Below, in pieces: positions 52,351 through 61,985 of a DNA stretch of 64,000 bases. The position numbers and the translations under genes were made by a program. The notes under the pieces were generated by a model, which was not told the DNA's origin, did no database searches, and saw nothing but the letters and a program-made list of their open reading frames with translations. The DNA is taken from positions 3,224,001 through 3,288,000 of the forward strand of contig NZ_CP010897.2 in the NCBI RefSeq assembly GCF_000934605.2. The letters run 5' to 3'. Numbering within the stretch: the stretch's first letter is position 1; every line of letters begins with the position of its first letter. Source of the DNA: Pandoraea vervacti (GTDB taxonomy: Bacteria; Pseudomonadota; Gammaproteobacteria; Burkholderiales; Burkholderiaceae).

Positions 52351-54588
52351 TCAGCTACCGGCCTGTGCCGCGATCTCGTCGAAGAAACCGCGCACGATCG
52401 GCAGCTCGCGGGTGCGCTTGAATGGCGGCAAGCTCTGCCAGATGCGACGGCCGTAAGGTTTGTCCACGAGACGCGGATCGCAGATCATCAACACGCCCCG
52501 GTCGGCCTCGGAACGAATCAGACGCCCCGCCCCTTGTTTGAGCGTAATCACGGCCTGCGGCAACTGGTGCACCGCAAACGGACTCAGCCCCTTCTTCGTC
52601 AGCGCGTCGAGGCGCGCTGCCAGCACCGGGTCGTCGGGCGGGGCAAACGGCAGCTTGTCGATAATGACGAGCGAGAGCGCCTCGCCACGCACATCCACCC
52701 CTTCCCAGAAACTCTGGCTGCCGATCAGCACCGCATTGCCCAGCGCGCGGAAGCGGTCGAGCAATTCCGTGCGGCTTGCCTCGCCCTGCACGAGCAACGG
52801 GTAAGGCCACCCGCGACGTTCGAACTCTTCGCGCAGACGTTCCGCGGCCCGGTTCACCGCACGCAATGTCGTACAGAGCACGAACGCCCGCCCGCCGCTC
52901 ACCTCCAACACCGGCAATGCGGCGTCGAGCACCGCATCCGTAAAGTTGGGGGCAGACGGTTGCGGCAATCCTCGTGGCACGTACAACAGGCTCTGGTTCG
53001 GATAGTCGAACGGACTGGCCAGCGTGAGGGACTTCTGTGCGTCGAGGCCCAACTGGGCGGCGTAGTGCATGAAGTTGCCCTTCACGGACAACGTCGCCGA
53101 CGTGAAAATCCACGCACGCGGCGCACCGGCACGCTGCTTCGCGAAGATCGGCGCAATCGACAGCGGCGTCTGGTGCAACTGCACCGTCTGCGAAAAGACT
53201 TCGATCCAGCGAACCGTCTCGGGCGGCGTATAGGTTTTGTCCGACGGGCCATCGCCTTGCAAGTCGGTGCCAGCGGCCTCCGCCTGGGTGGCCAGCCGCG
53301 CGGCTTGCGCTTCGCGCGCCGTCGCGGCCTTCGCAGCCTTCGCCGCTTTTTCCCGCTTGCCGTCCGTAACACGCGGCGCGTCCGGGTCCAGCAACGGCAG
53401 CGGCTGCTCGTCCGGCGTCGGCGGTGTCACCCCCAACTGCCAGCGCTCAAGTTGCTCGTGCAACTCCAACGCACGACGCAGACAAGCGCCCAGCGCCTCG
53501 GCGCGTTCCGCCTGATGCTGGAGCGTTTCGATCAGGTCTTGCAGCGAGAGATCGACACTCTCGAGCGCGCCGAACAGTTCGTGATCGTCCGGCAATTGCG
53601 TCACGGACATGCGCGTGTTGTCCTGCCCGAACGTCAGACGCACGTCGCGTGCCGAGCGCTCGAGGTTCGCACCGAGCTTGACCCAGTCGGCAGCGTCACG
53701 CGCGTGAATCAGCCCTTCGGCTACGCAATCGCGCGCCAATTCAAGCAGTTGGCTGGTCGACACCGTCTCGCCGAAGAACAGCGTGGCCGTCTCCGGCAAC
53801 TGATGCGCTTCGTCGAAAATCACCGTGTTCGCACTCGGCAACAGTTCCGCCATGCCCGTATCGCGCAGCATCACGTCGGCAAAGAACAGGTGGTGATTGA
53901 CCACCACGAGGTCGGCCTGTTGCGCCTCCTTGCGCGCGAGCATCACAAAGCAGTCCTTGTAACGCGGGCATTCCTGTCCCAGGCAGTTGTCGCGGGTGGA
54001 GGTCACCTGTGCCCAGATCGGCGCATTCTCCGGCACCGAGGCGAGTTCGGCCTTGTCGCCGCTGTGCGTGATCTGCGCGAACGTCGTGATCTCACGCAGT
54101 TGCGCCGCCTCGTGGCGCGAAGCGAAACGCCCCTCCTGCTGGGCGCGTTCGAGATAGTAGTGACACAGATAGTTCGAACGCCCCTTGAGCATGGCGACCG
54201 TCACCGGCACGGCGAGCGCCTTGCGCACGGTGGGAATATCCCGCGCGAAGATCTGGTCCTGCAAATGCTTGGTACCGGTCGAGATGATCGTCTTGCCGCC
54301 CCATAGCATGGCCGGCACGAGATACGCGTAGGTCTTGCCCGTGCCGGTGCCCGCTTCGGCGATCAGTGTGTCGTGGGTGTCCATCGCGGCGGCCACGGCG
54401 CGCGCCATCTCGGTCTGCGGCTCGCGCGAGCGGTAGCCGTCGATGGCACGCGCGAGCATGCCGCCGTCACCGAAGATTTCCTGCAACTCGCGCTCACGCT
54501 TGGGCGCAAGCGGCTTGAGTCCGTGAAATGTGGGGGTATCGGCGCTGGGGGAGAGGTCGGCGGGATCGCTGGCGGCGGAATCGGTCAA
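52351..54588 (-). CDS. ATP-dependent DNA helicase, DinG/YoaA (XPD-like) family
   Basis: The 745-residue superfamily 2 iron-sulfur helicase unwinds 5'-3' and helps remove damage-stalled structures. Walker A is AEAGTGTGKTYAYLVPAML at about residue 78. Cluster cysteines are in NYLCHYY, CLGQECPRYKDCF; DEAH is VIFDEAHQLPETATLF; the C-terminal motifs include FVLCTTLRAVNRAAERL and LKQGAGRLIRSEADRGVL. The start is TTG 54588, because an in-frame TGA lies three codons upstream. Motif order and size fit YoaA better than DinG, but the two cannot be separated here. Confidence 0.9.
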   Translation of the reverse strand: MTDSAASDPADLSPSADTPTFHGLKPLAPKRERELQEIFGDGGMLARAIDGYRSREPQTEMARAVAAAMDTHDTLIAEAGTGTGKTYAYLVPAMLWGGKTIISTGTKHLQDQIFARDIPTVRKALAVPVTVAMLKGRSNYLCHYYLERAQQEGRFASRHEAAQLREITTFAQITHSGDKAELASVPENAPIWAQVTSTRDNCLGQECPRYKDCFVMLARKEAQQADLVVVNHHLFFADVMLRDTGMAELLPSANTVIFDEAHQLPETATLFFGETVSTSQLLELARDCVAEGLIHARDAADWVKLGANLERSARDVRLTFGQDNTRMSVTQLPDDHELFGALESVDLSLQDLIETLQHQAERAEALGACLRRALELHEQLERWQLGVTPPTPDEQPLPLLDPDAPRVTDGKREKAAKAAKAATAREAQAARLATQAEAAGTDLQGDGPSDKTYTPPETVRWIEVFSQTVQLHQTPLSIAPIFAKQRAGAPRAWIFTSATLSVKGNFMHYAAQLGLDAQKSLTLASPFDYPNQSLLYVPRGLPQPSAPNFTDAVLDAALPVLEVSGGRAFVLCTTLRAVNRAAERLREEFERRGWPYPLLVQGEASRTELLDRFRALGNAVLIGSQSFWEGVDVRGEALSLVIIDKLPFAPPDDPVLAARLDALTKKGLSPFAVHQLPQAVITLKQGAGRLIRSEADRGVLMICDPRLVDKPYGRRIWQSLPPFKRTRELPIVRGFFDEIAAQAGS

Positions 54589-54717
54589 AACGGCTCAGAA
54601 AACTCGAAGGCGCCGCGAATCGCTCCATGAGCATTCGTGGCGCCGCAATGAAAAATAACCGCGCTGGCGCCGCACACACAGGCGTCCGGTATCGCGCGAA
54701 GCTCCGGCTCACCCCGC

Positions 54718-54921
54718 TCAGGCGGGCTGGTCCGGCGTTTGCTGCACCTGCAGCAAGGTGATCGTGTCCTTGATCTTCAGACGGCGCTTCTTGAGGCGGG
54801 TGACCTGAAGTTCGTCGTACGCCGGCTCCGTCAGGAGCTTGTCGATCAGGTAATCCAGATCGCGGTGTTCGATCTGCAACTCGATGATGCGGCGTCCAAC
54901 GGAGTGAAGATCGTGCTGCAT
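54718..54921 (-). CDS. YdcH/DUF465 family small helical protein
   Basis: The 67-residue protein starts at ATG 54921, with AGGAGAG 9 bases upstream. It is a helical hairpin: HDLHSVGRRIIELQIEHRDL, then TRLKKRRLKIKDTITLLQVQ, the KKxRLxxKDxI motif of DUF465. The family is widespread in proteobacteria and of unknown function. It is unlinked to an obvious operon, lying upstream of the helicase gene on the same strand with 129 bp between. Confidence 0.85.
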   Translation of the reverse strand: MQHDLHSVGRRIIELQIEHRDLDYLIDKLLTEPAYDELQVTRLKKRRLKIKDTITLLQVQQTPDQPA

Positions 54922-54998
54922 CGTGGCAACTCTCCTGCGACTCTCAATTAATTCCGGTTCCGGCGCCAACGATCGTTCAGCGTCGCTTGCTGGCCTTA

Positions 54999-55031
54999 CT
55001 GGGTGTTGCTGGGTATTGCTAGGTATTGCTG
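54999..55031. repeat. Short 10-bp direct repeat, three copies
   Basis: CTGGGTGTTG, CTGGGTATTG and CTAGGTATTG follow one another just beyond the 3' end of the coiled-coil protein gene. They are of no clear function. Confidence 0.7.
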
Positions 55032-55034
55032 AAT

Positions 55035-55964
55035 TTACTGACCCTGGATGGCCTTCTGCGCCGGCGAGCCGCCCGATTGGGACTCGTTACGGCGCGCGTC
55101 CGACTTTTGCTGACGCTCGATGGCTTCCTGCTGTTTCTGGTTGTACTTGCGCACGTTCTCTTCGCGCTCTGCCGCCTTCTGTGCTGCGGTGGCCTTCGCT
55201 TCGTCGAGCTTCTGCTGCTGTGCAGCCTGTTTCGCATTGTACGACTCGCTGTTGGCCGCACGCTGCGGGGCTTGCCCCGTGCGCTCCGTCACCCGTTGCT
55301 GATACTCGGCCTGCTTGGCTTCGTAATCGGCCACGTTCTGGGCTCGCTCGGCGGCGCGCTGAGGCGCCTCGGCAGCGGTTTGCGCGCGCTTGGCTGCGAG
55401 ACGCTCGTCGCGCTCCGCCGCACGCGCCTTGCGCTCCTGATCTTCCAGCACGAGACGCTGGCTGCGCACCGCCTTGAGCGCCTCACGCTGCTCGTCGCGT
55501 GCCTTGTCGATGCAGTAGTTCACGAAGAACTTCGACGCGCACTCGTACTTCGCTTCCGCGAAACGGTAATCGATCCACGCCCGCTGACGATCGAGCACCG
55601 CGCGGCGACCGGCAAAATCGTCCTGCGCCGGGTGCATGTCGAGCTGGTCGTCGTAGGGGACGGGCTTGTCGTCCTCGGCCGCCGCCGCTGCGGCGCTGGC
55701 CTTGCTGGCGGACGACGGCGATGCGATGCGGTCTGCGGTCGCGTCGAACGGCACCACGGGCACGCGCAGCTGCTCGGTCGTGCGACCCGCCGCTTCCACG
55801 GCGCTCAGCCCCTGCGCATACGAGATCCCCGGCGCGGCAGCCGTAGCCGCCATTGCCACTGTCAGGGCGAGTCCGGGAATCGATACGCGCGCACGGGACG
55901 TGGCGTCCCGATACGAAACCTGATGTTGATTCAGTCGCGAAAACAATTTATCGAGGGAAATCAT
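55035..55964 (-). CDS. Exported coiled-coil hypothetical protein
   Basis: The 309-residue protein is not recognised. A positive N-terminus leads to a hydrophobic segment SIPGLALTVAMAATAAAPG ending SYAQG, which looks like a signal peptide cut near residue 52. The mature part has a short conserved-looking region (PYDDQLDMHPAQDDF, AWIDYRFAEAKYECASKFFV, with two cysteines in ECASKFFVNYCIDKARDEQ). A long Gln/Lys/Arg/Glu/Ala-rich coiled coil follows from about 165 to the end. ATG 55964 is chosen over 55997 because both lack ribosome sites and the shorter leader is more signal-like. Similar periplasmic proteins occur in Burkholderiaceae. It is divergent from tex. Confidence 0.7.
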   Translation of the reverse strand: MISLDKLFSRLNQHQVSYRDATSRARVSIPGLALTVAMAATAAAPGISYAQGLSAVEAAGRTTEQLRVPVVPFDATADRIASPSSASKASAAAAAAEDDKPVPYDDQLDMHPAQDDFAGRRAVLDRQRAWIDYRFAEAKYECASKFFVNYCIDKARDEQREALKAVRSQRLVLEDQERKARAAERDERLAAKRAQTAAEAPQRAAERAQNVADYEAKQAEYQQRVTERTGQAPQRAANSESYNAKQAAQQQKLDEAKATAAQKAAEREENVRKYNQKQQEAIERQQKSDARRNESQSGGSPAQKAIQGQ

Positions 55965-56069
55965 GAGGTTGAGCGGAGTCATGCCAAATTTTAGCATTGC
56001 CTGCCCGGACGCGCCCGCGGTTTATGGCAAAATGCCCCGCTCCTGGCACTTGGGTAACTCGCAACACTC

Positions 56070-58421
56070 ATGACGCAAAACGTAGCCCTTCAGATCGTTC
56101 AACGCATCGCCGACGAACTCGGCGTACAGCCGCGTCAGGTCGCCGCTGCCGTGCAACTGCTGGACGAAGGCGCCACCGTGCCCTTCATCGCCCGCTATCG
56201 CAAGGAAGTGACCGATAACCTCGACGACACGCAACTGCGGAATCTCGAAGAGCGCCTGCTGTATCTGCGCGAACTGGAAGATCGCCGTGCAGCGATCCTC
56301 ACGAGCATCGAGGAACAAGGCAAGCTGACCGACGAACTGCGCACCGCCATCGTGGCGGCCGAAACGAAGCAGACGCTCGAAGATCTCTATCTGCCGTACA
56401 AGCAAAAGCGCCGCACGCGCGCCCAGATCGCCCGCGAAGCCGGCCTTGAGCCGCTCGCGCAGGCCCTGCTCGGCGACCCGACGCTCGACCCGCAGGTCGA
56501 AGCCGCCAAATTCGTCGACGCCGACAAAGGCGTGGCAGACATCAAGGCAGCGCTCGACGGCGCGCGCGACATCCTCTCGGAGCAGTTCGGCGAGACGGCC
56601 GAGTTGCTCGGCAAGCTGCGCGACTACCTGTGGACGCAGGGCGTGGTCTCGTCGAAGGTCGTGGAAGGCAAGGAAAGCGAAGAAGGCGAAAAATTCCGCG
56701 ACTATTACGACTACGCCGAGCCGATTGCCGCCGTCCCGTCGCATCGCGCGCTCGCGTTGTTCCGTGGCCGCAACCTCGGCATTCTGATGGTCAAGCTGGG
56801 CCTGGGCGAAGAGCTCGACGCGCAGGTCCCGCACCCGTGCGAGAGCGTGATTGCCGGGCACTTCGGCATTCGTCAGCAGAACCGCGCCGCCGACAAATGG
56901 CTCGGCGATGTGTGCCGCTGGTCGTGGCGCGTGAAGGTGCAGCCGCACCTCGAATCGGAACTGCTCACGCAAATTCGCGAAAGCGCCGAGAGCGAAGCCA
57001 TCCGCGTGTTCGCACGCAACCTCAAGGCGTTGCTGCTCGCCGCACCGGCCGGCCCGAAGGGCGTGATCGGCCTGGACCCCGGCCTGCGTACCGGCGTGAA
57101 GGTCGCAGTGGTCGACGCAACGGGCAAACTGCTCGGCACCGACACCATCTACCCGCACGAGCCCCGCCGCGACTGGGACGGCTCGCTGGCGCGTCTGGCG
57201 AAAATCGCCGCCGCCACCGGCGCGCAACTCGTGAGCATCGGCAACGGCACGGCGTCGCGTGAGACGGACAAGCTCGCGCAGGAACTGATCAAGCGCCACC
57301 CGGAACTCAAGCTTCAGAAGATCGTGGTGTCGGAAGCCGGCGCGTCGGTGTACTCGGCCTCCGAATTTGCCGCCAAGGAGTTCCCGGAACTCGACGTCTC
57401 GCTGCGTGGCGCCGTATCGATTGCGCGCCGCCTGCAGGATCCCCTTGCCGAACTCGTCAAGATCGAGCCGAAAGCCATTGGCGTGGGCCAGTATCAGCAT
57501 GACGTGAACCAGCGCGAGTTGGCCCGCATGCTCGACGCCGTCGTCGAGGATTGCGTGAACGCCGTGGGTGTGGACGTCAACACGGCGTCGGCGCCGCTGC
57601 TCGCGCGCGTATCCGGCCTGAACAGCACGCTCGCGAAGAACATCGTGGACTTCCGCGACAGCAACGGCCCGTTCACCAACCGTGAAGCGCTCAAGAAAGT
57701 GCCGCGCCTGGGCGACAAGACGTTCGAACAGGCTGCCGGCTTCCTGCGCGTGAACGGCGGCGACAATCCGCTGGACCGCTCGTCGGTTCACCCGGAGGCG
57801 TATCCGGTTGTCGAGCGCATTCTCGCGAAGATCAAGAAATCGATCGGCGAGGTGATGGGCAATGGCTCGGTGGTGCGCAGCGTGTCGCCGACGGAGTTCG
57901 TCGACGAGCGCTTCGGATTGCCGACCGTCAAGGACATTCTGACCGAACTGGAAAAGCCCGGCCGCGATCCGCGCCCCGAATTCAAGACGGCGACTTTCCA
58001 GGAAGGCGTCGAGAAGCTGACCGACCTGAAGCCGGGCATGCAACTCGAGGGCGTCGTGACGAACGTGGCCGCTTTCGGTGCGTTCATCGACATCGGCGTC
58101 CATCAGGATGGCCTGGTTCACGTCTCCGCCATGTCGACGAAGTTCATCAAGGACCCGCACGAAGTCGTGAAGGCTGGCGATATCGTCAAGGTGAAGGTGC
58201 TCGAAGTCGACCCGCGCCGTCAGCGCATTTCGCTCACGATGCGCCTGAGCGATGACCTGCCGGTCGCCGGCGCCAGCGACCGTCCGAGCAGTGGTGGCGG
58301 CAACGGAGCACGTAGCGGCAGCGGAGGCGGCGGCCATCGCAGCAGCAACGGCGGCGCCCGCCAGCGCGAACCGGAAACGGTCAACGCCATGGCGGCAGCC
58401 TTCGCCAAGCTCAAGCGCTGA
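56070..58421 (+). CDS. tex: Transcription accessory protein Tex
   Basis: The 783-residue RNA/DNA-binding protein has the Tex order: a helical N-terminal region with EGATVPFIARYRKEVTDNLD and LEDLYLPYKQKRRTRAQIA; a YqgF/RuvC-like domain with VIGLDPGLRTGVKVAVVDA at about 330 and SIGNGTASRETDKLAQELI; helix-hairpin-helix segments around NSTLAKNIVDFRDSNGPFTN; and an S1 domain at about 651-722 (LEGVVTNVAAFGAFIDIGVH). A Gly/Ser-rich tail of about 40 residues follows. It affects transcription of toxin and virulence genes in other bacteria. No strong ribosome site is visible. A strong terminator follows. Confidence 0.96.
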   Translation: MTQNVALQIVQRIADELGVQPRQVAAAVQLLDEGATVPFIARYRKEVTDNLDDTQLRNLEERLLYLRELEDRRAAILTSIEEQGKLTDELRTAIVAAETKQTLEDLYLPYKQKRRTRAQIAREAGLEPLAQALLGDPTLDPQVEAAKFVDADKGVADIKAALDGARDILSEQFGETAELLGKLRDYLWTQGVVSSKVVEGKESEEGEKFRDYYDYAEPIAAVPSHRALALFRGRNLGILMVKLGLGEELDAQVPHPCESVIAGHFGIRQQNRAADKWLGDVCRWSWRVKVQPHLESELLTQIRESAESEAIRVFARNLKALLLAAPAGPKGVIGLDPGLRTGVKVAVVDATGKLLGTDTIYPHEPRRDWDGSLARLAKIAAATGAQLVSIGNGTASRETDKLAQELIKRHPELKLQKIVVSEAGASVYSASEFAAKEFPELDVSLRGAVSIARRLQDPLAELVKIEPKAIGVGQYQHDVNQRELARMLDAVVEDCVNAVGVDVNTASAPLLARVSGLNSTLAKNIVDFRDSNGPFTNREALKKVPRLGDKTFEQAAGFLRVNGGDNPLDRSSVHPEAYPVVERILAKIKKSIGEVMGNGSVVRSVSPTEFVDERFGLPTVKDILTELEKPGRDPRPEFKTATFQEGVEKLTDLKPGMQLEGVVTNVAAFGAFIDIGVHQDGLVHVSAMSTKFIKDPHEVVKAGDIVKVKVLEVDPRRQRISLTMRLSDDLPVAGASDRPSSGGGNGARSGSGGGGHRSSNGGARQREPETVNAMAAAFAKLKR

Positions 58422-58477
58422 ATGTCCTGAGCGTCCCGCGATGCAGCGACACACGCTGCATCCGGCGCCCAGACGGC

Positions 58478-58509
58478 AAAAAGCCCACTCGGATGAGTGG
58501 GCTTTTTTT
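58478..58509. terminator. Bidirectional terminator between tex and kup
   Basis: An 11-bp stem AAAGCCCACTC with a GGAT loop is flanked by A on the left and seven T on the right, between convergent tex and kup. Confidence 0.93.
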
Positions 58510-58564
58510 CATCTTGCCATCGCGCATCGCTTCCCCGGACGAAGCGAACGCACGCGAACGTGCG

Positions 58565-60457
58565 CTAGATCTCGATTTTCGTGCCCAGCTCGACCACGCG
58601 GTTCGCCGGAATACTGAAGAAGTCGGTCGGCTTGGCGGCGTTCTGATGCATCCATGCGAACAGCCGTTCGCGCCAGATCGACATCCCCGGCAGCTTGGTC
58701 GGCACGACGGTCTCGCGCGCCAGGAAGAAGGAAGTGTCCATCAGTTCGAAGTGCATGTCCGTCTTCTCTTCGAGCAGATGCAGCACTTCCTTCACGTCCG
58801 GCGTCTCATTGAAACCGAAGGTCGCGACTACACTGAACAGGCCACCGGTGTGGTCCTTGACCTCGATGCGGCTGCTGTCTTCGGCGTATGGCACGTCCAG
58901 CGTACGGAAGGTCAGGAAAATCGTGCGCTCGTGCAGAATGCGGTTGTGCTTGAGGTTATGCAGCAGGCTCACCGGCACCAGCGTGTTGCCGCCCGTCAGA
59001 TAGATTGCGGTGCCCGCCACGCGATGTGGCGGATGCGCCAGCAACCCCTGAAGGAACGGCCCGAGCGGAATCCCGTCGGCCGCCGTGCGCTCGCGCAGCA
59101 ACTGACGTCCCTTGTGCCACGTCATCAGCATGAAGAACAGGAACGCCCCCAACGCCAGCGGCAGCCAGCCACCCTCTTCGACCTTGATGAGATTGGCACC
59201 GAAGAACGCGAAGTCCACCACGAGAAAGCCCGTGATGATGAGTGCGACGAGGAACTTGTTCCAGTTCCAGACCTTGACCATGACCACGCACGCGAGAATC
59301 GTCGTAATGACCATCGTCGTGGTCACGGCAATGCCGTACGCCGCCGCCAGATTGCTCGACGACTTGAAGGCGAGCACGATCCAGATGATGACCAGCAGCA
59401 GCGACCAGTTGATCACCGGCATGTAGATCTGACCGATCTCGCGATCCGACGTGTGCAGGATCTTCATGCGCGGCACGTAGCCGAGCTGAATCGCCTGGCT
59501 CGTCAGCGAAAATGCCCCGGAGATCACGGCCTGCGACGCAATCACGGTCGCCGCCGTCGCGACGATCACCAGCGGCAGCAGGGCCCAGTCCGGTGCGAGC
59601 AGGAAGAACGGATTCTCGATGGCCTTGGGATTGGACAGCAGCAACGCGCCCTGACCGAAGTAGTTGAGCGCGAGGGCTGGAAAAACGAGGAACGACCAGG
59701 CAAAACGAATCGGACGGATCCCGAAGTGCCCCATGTCGGCGTACAGCGCTTCCGCGCCCGTGAGCACGAGGAAAACGGAGCCGAGCACGATGTACGCCTG
59801 CAGCGCGTGCGTCCGAATGAAATGGATACCGTAGTACGGGTTGATCGCCTTGATGATCTCCGGCGCGAGCACCATGTTGTACACGCCGAGCACGCCGAGA
59901 ATGACGAACCACAGCACCATGACGGGGCCGAACAGGCGTCCGACCTTTGCCGTTCCCGACTTCTGCATCGAGAACAGAATGATCAGGATGACGATGGTGA
60001 TCGGCAGCACGAATTTGGTCAGCGAGGGCGCGGCGATCTCCAGCCCCTCGACCGCCGACATCACGGAGATGGCGGGTGTGATGACCGCGTCCCCGTAGAA
60101 CATGCAGGCCCCGAACATGCCCAGCATCATAAGGACCGACGCCCATCGGCTACCCGCACGCACGCTTCGCAGGCTAAGCGCCATGAGGGCCAGCACCCCA
60201 CCTTCGCCGCGGTTATCCGCACGCATCACGAACAAAACGTACTTGAGGGAAACGACGATCACCAGCGCCCAGAACAACAGCGAGATGATGCCGAACACGG
60301 CCTGCTGATTAAACGGAATGCCGTGCTGCGGATCAAAACACTCCTTGAGCGCATAGAGCGGGCTGGTGCCGATATCGCCGAAGACCACGCCGATGGCCGC
60401 CACCATGAGCGCGGGCATGGCCTGGGGGCGCTGCCCGTGTCGTATGTTTTGCGTCAT
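58565..60457 (-). CDS. kup: Low-affinity potassium transporter Kup
   Basis: The 630-residue inner-membrane protein is a K+/H+ symporter with 12 predicted helices in the first 430 residues and a soluble C-terminal domain. Family signatures are VVFGDIGTSPLYALKECF at about 24, FYGDAVITPAISVMSAVEGL at about 118, ALYADMGHFGIRPIRFAW at about 237 and SQAVISGAFSLTSQAIQLGY at about 314. It starts at ATG 60457 (MTQNIRHGQRPQAM). The divergent 60458-60796 region upstream contains a strong inverted repeat. It is followed by a terminator shared with tex. Confidence 0.96.
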   Translation of the reverse strand: MTQNIRHGQRPQAMPALMVAAIGVVFGDIGTSPLYALKECFDPQHGIPFNQQAVFGIISLLFWALVIVVSLKYVLFVMRADNRGEGGVLALMALSLRSVRAGSRWASVLMMLGMFGACMFYGDAVITPAISVMSAVEGLEIAAPSLTKFVLPITIVILIILFSMQKSGTAKVGRLFGPVMVLWFVILGVLGVYNMVLAPEIIKAINPYYGIHFIRTHALQAYIVLGSVFLVLTGAEALYADMGHFGIRPIRFAWSFLVFPALALNYFGQGALLLSNPKAIENPFFLLAPDWALLPLVIVATAATVIASQAVISGAFSLTSQAIQLGYVPRMKILHTSDREIGQIYMPVINWSLLLVIIWIVLAFKSSSNLAAAYGIAVTTTMVITTILACVVMVKVWNWNKFLVALIITGFLVVDFAFFGANLIKVEEGGWLPLALGAFLFFMLMTWHKGRQLLRERTAADGIPLGPFLQGLLAHPPHRVAGTAIYLTGGNTLVPVSLLHNLKHNRILHERTIFLTFRTLDVPYAEDSSRIEVKDHTGGLFSVVATFGFNETPDVKEVLHLLEEKTDMHFELMDTSFFLARETVVPTKLPGMSIWRERLFAWMHQNAAKPTDFFSIPANRVVELGTKIEI

Positions 60458-60796
60458 AAGGTTTGGGTAATCGCTTTATTGCGCTGCACAAAATGGGCGC
60501 TATTCTAACTGGGCGCCGGTTCCCTCGCCAGCCCGGGCAGTTCCTGATCGCCGGGCTTGTGACATGACATGCTTCGCTAGGATATGACGAGGCGGGTCCC
60601 ATGACCAGTCCCGTACGGCAAGGGTTTTACCCATCTCGGGCGGGTAAGCGTGCGCGTACGCTTACCCGCGTTTCAAGTTGCAAATGCGCGACATATGCCG
60701 GACATGCGCGATTCGTCAGTCGACAGTCGCGTCAATTGCGTGTAGCACGGGCCGGGCGTCGCCCGCATCGTCCGGACGTTTGCCGCGCGCCACCAT
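60458..60796. other. Region between kup and the DUF2968 gene terminator
   Basis: No credible gene is seen on either strand. Short frames exist, but they are Arg-rich and lack ribosome sites. It includes the inverted repeat at 60640-60669 and must contain the kup promoter, which I cannot place with confidence. Confidence 0.5.
60640..60669. repeat. 12-bp perfect inverted repeat
   Basis: GCGGGTAAGCGT and ACGCTTACCCGC surround a 6-bp centre GCGCGT. Only three T follow on the plus strand, so it is a weak terminator at best. It lies about 190 bp upstream of kup and could be an operator or an RNA hairpin. Confidence 0.85.
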
Positions 60797-60797
60797 G

Positions 60798-60824
60798 AAA
60801 AAAGCCGCCCGAAGGCGGCTTTCT
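60798..60824 (-). terminator. Terminator of the DUF2968 gene
   Basis: AAAGCCGCC-CGAA-GGCGGCTTT has a run of A on the left, which reads as a T run on the minus strand. This is the expected polarity for the gene ending at 60854. Confidence 0.88.
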
Positions 60825-60853
60825 CACATCTGAAACGTCGAATTGGCGTGCAA

Positions 60854-61591
60854 TTAGCGACGACGCGTGGTCTTCTTCGTCGAGCCCGAGCCCTTGACCG
60901 AGCGCACGAGTTCGGAATCGACCGTGTTCTGCTGCGCTTCCAGCGAGCGAATCTGGCCCTGCACGTCGCTCAGGCGAATGCGAGCTGCGCTGCGTTCGGT
61001 CTCCAGTGCCGCGGCCTGTTCGCGCACGGCCTGCTGATTCTGGGCCAGTGCCTGTTCCTGCTGACGCTGAATATTCAGATCGTTCTGCACGGCGTTCAGG
61101 CGCGTTTCGCTCTCGGCCAGCTGACGCTCGATCATCGCCTTCTGCGCTTCGAGCTTGATGCGATTGATCTCGACGTCGGCGAGCACCTGCGTCTGGTGGA
61201 CGAAGTCGGCATACAGCGATTCCGCCTTCTTCTCATTGGCAAGCTTGACGACGCGCCAGAACTGGCCTTCGTGGAACAGCGCCACGTAATAGCCAAGCGT
61301 CTGCGGGTAGAACAACAGGCTCGCCCCGTAACGGCCGTTGTATGTGGTGCGAAGTTCGGTGACTTCCTTGTTCTGGATGCGATCGCGCAGTTCCTGGATC
61401 GTGCCCGATGCCGCAGCCGATGCCGATGCCGATGCCGATTGTGCAGGCACTGCCGGCGCAGCGATCTGCGCGGACGTCGCGCCGGTCACATCACGGACCG
61501 CGTCGGCTGCCATGGCCGACGTTCCCCAGGCTGCCAGGCATGCCACCCCCACGCCCAACCACAACCGCCCCCGGCAATCACTGATTTTCAT
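60854..61591 (-). CDS. DUF2968 family exported coiled-coil protein
   Basis: The 245-residue protein has an N-terminal signal (LWLGVGVACLAAWGTSAMAA, cut near residue 29) and a Ser/Ala linker. The DUF2968 core reads LRTTYNGRYGASLLFYPQTL and YYVALFHEGQFWRVVKLANE at about 80-120. A long coiled coil follows with ALAQNQQAVREQAAALETER, and a basic tail KKTTRRR. The family is typical of Burkholderia and relatives and has no known function. An Ala-Ser repeat (SASASASAA) at about 52-60 comes from a small hexanucleotide repeat near 61420. It has its own terminator. Confidence 0.8.
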   Translation of the reverse strand: MKISDCRGRLWLGVGVACLAAWGTSAMAADAVRDVTGATSAQIAAPAVPAQSASASASAAASGTIQELRDRIQNKEVTELRTTYNGRYGASLLFYPQTLGYYVALFHEGQFWRVVKLANEKKAESLYADFVHQTQVLADVEINRIKLEAQKAMIERQLAESETRLNAVQNDLNIQRQQEQALAQNQQAVREQAAALETERSAARIRLSDVQGQIRSLEAQQNTVDSELVRSVKGSGSTKKTTRRR

Positions 61592-61985
61592 CTGATCTGT
61601 TTTCCTGTTATCGACCGGATCGTTGTACGACCCTTATTCGTCGCATTCACTCGCCACCCCGGACTCCGTCCCGAGGATCTGATCCCTGCGTATTTGTGGA
61701 ATGATAACCGCATGCCCGCAATAGCCGACAATTCTATCCATTGAGACGCGCACTTCCAAGCGGGGAATGCGTTATTGTCGCTGCGCGATTTCATCTGTTG
61801 ATACGGCGCAACTCGGCGGCCTCGCGACTTCCGGTTGACGGAATATGCTTGTCAGAAAAATCCCGTCAAGGAAGGCCATATTGAGGCGTTGCCCACGCAG
61901 TGCGCGTTAAGGGCGTCTGCCCGGCAAAGACGTCCCGGTTGCGCCACGCCGGCCCGGTCAAATCCGGATTCGTCCGTGGCCGGGT
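61592..61985. other. Gene-free region between the sigma-54 regulator and the DUF2968 gene
   Basis: No frame with a ribosome site or family likeness is seen on either strand. It must include the minus-strand promoter of the DUF2968 gene. I see no RNA gene or strong hairpin. Confidence 0.5.

Noticed and set aside
56022..58454. 810-residue frame antisense to tex
   Set aside because: Shadow of a strongly conserved gene, with no family motifs.
60601..60798. 65-residue plus-strand frame upstream of kup
   Set aside because: It is Arg-rich, has no ribosome site and spans the inverted repeat. I judge it non-coding.
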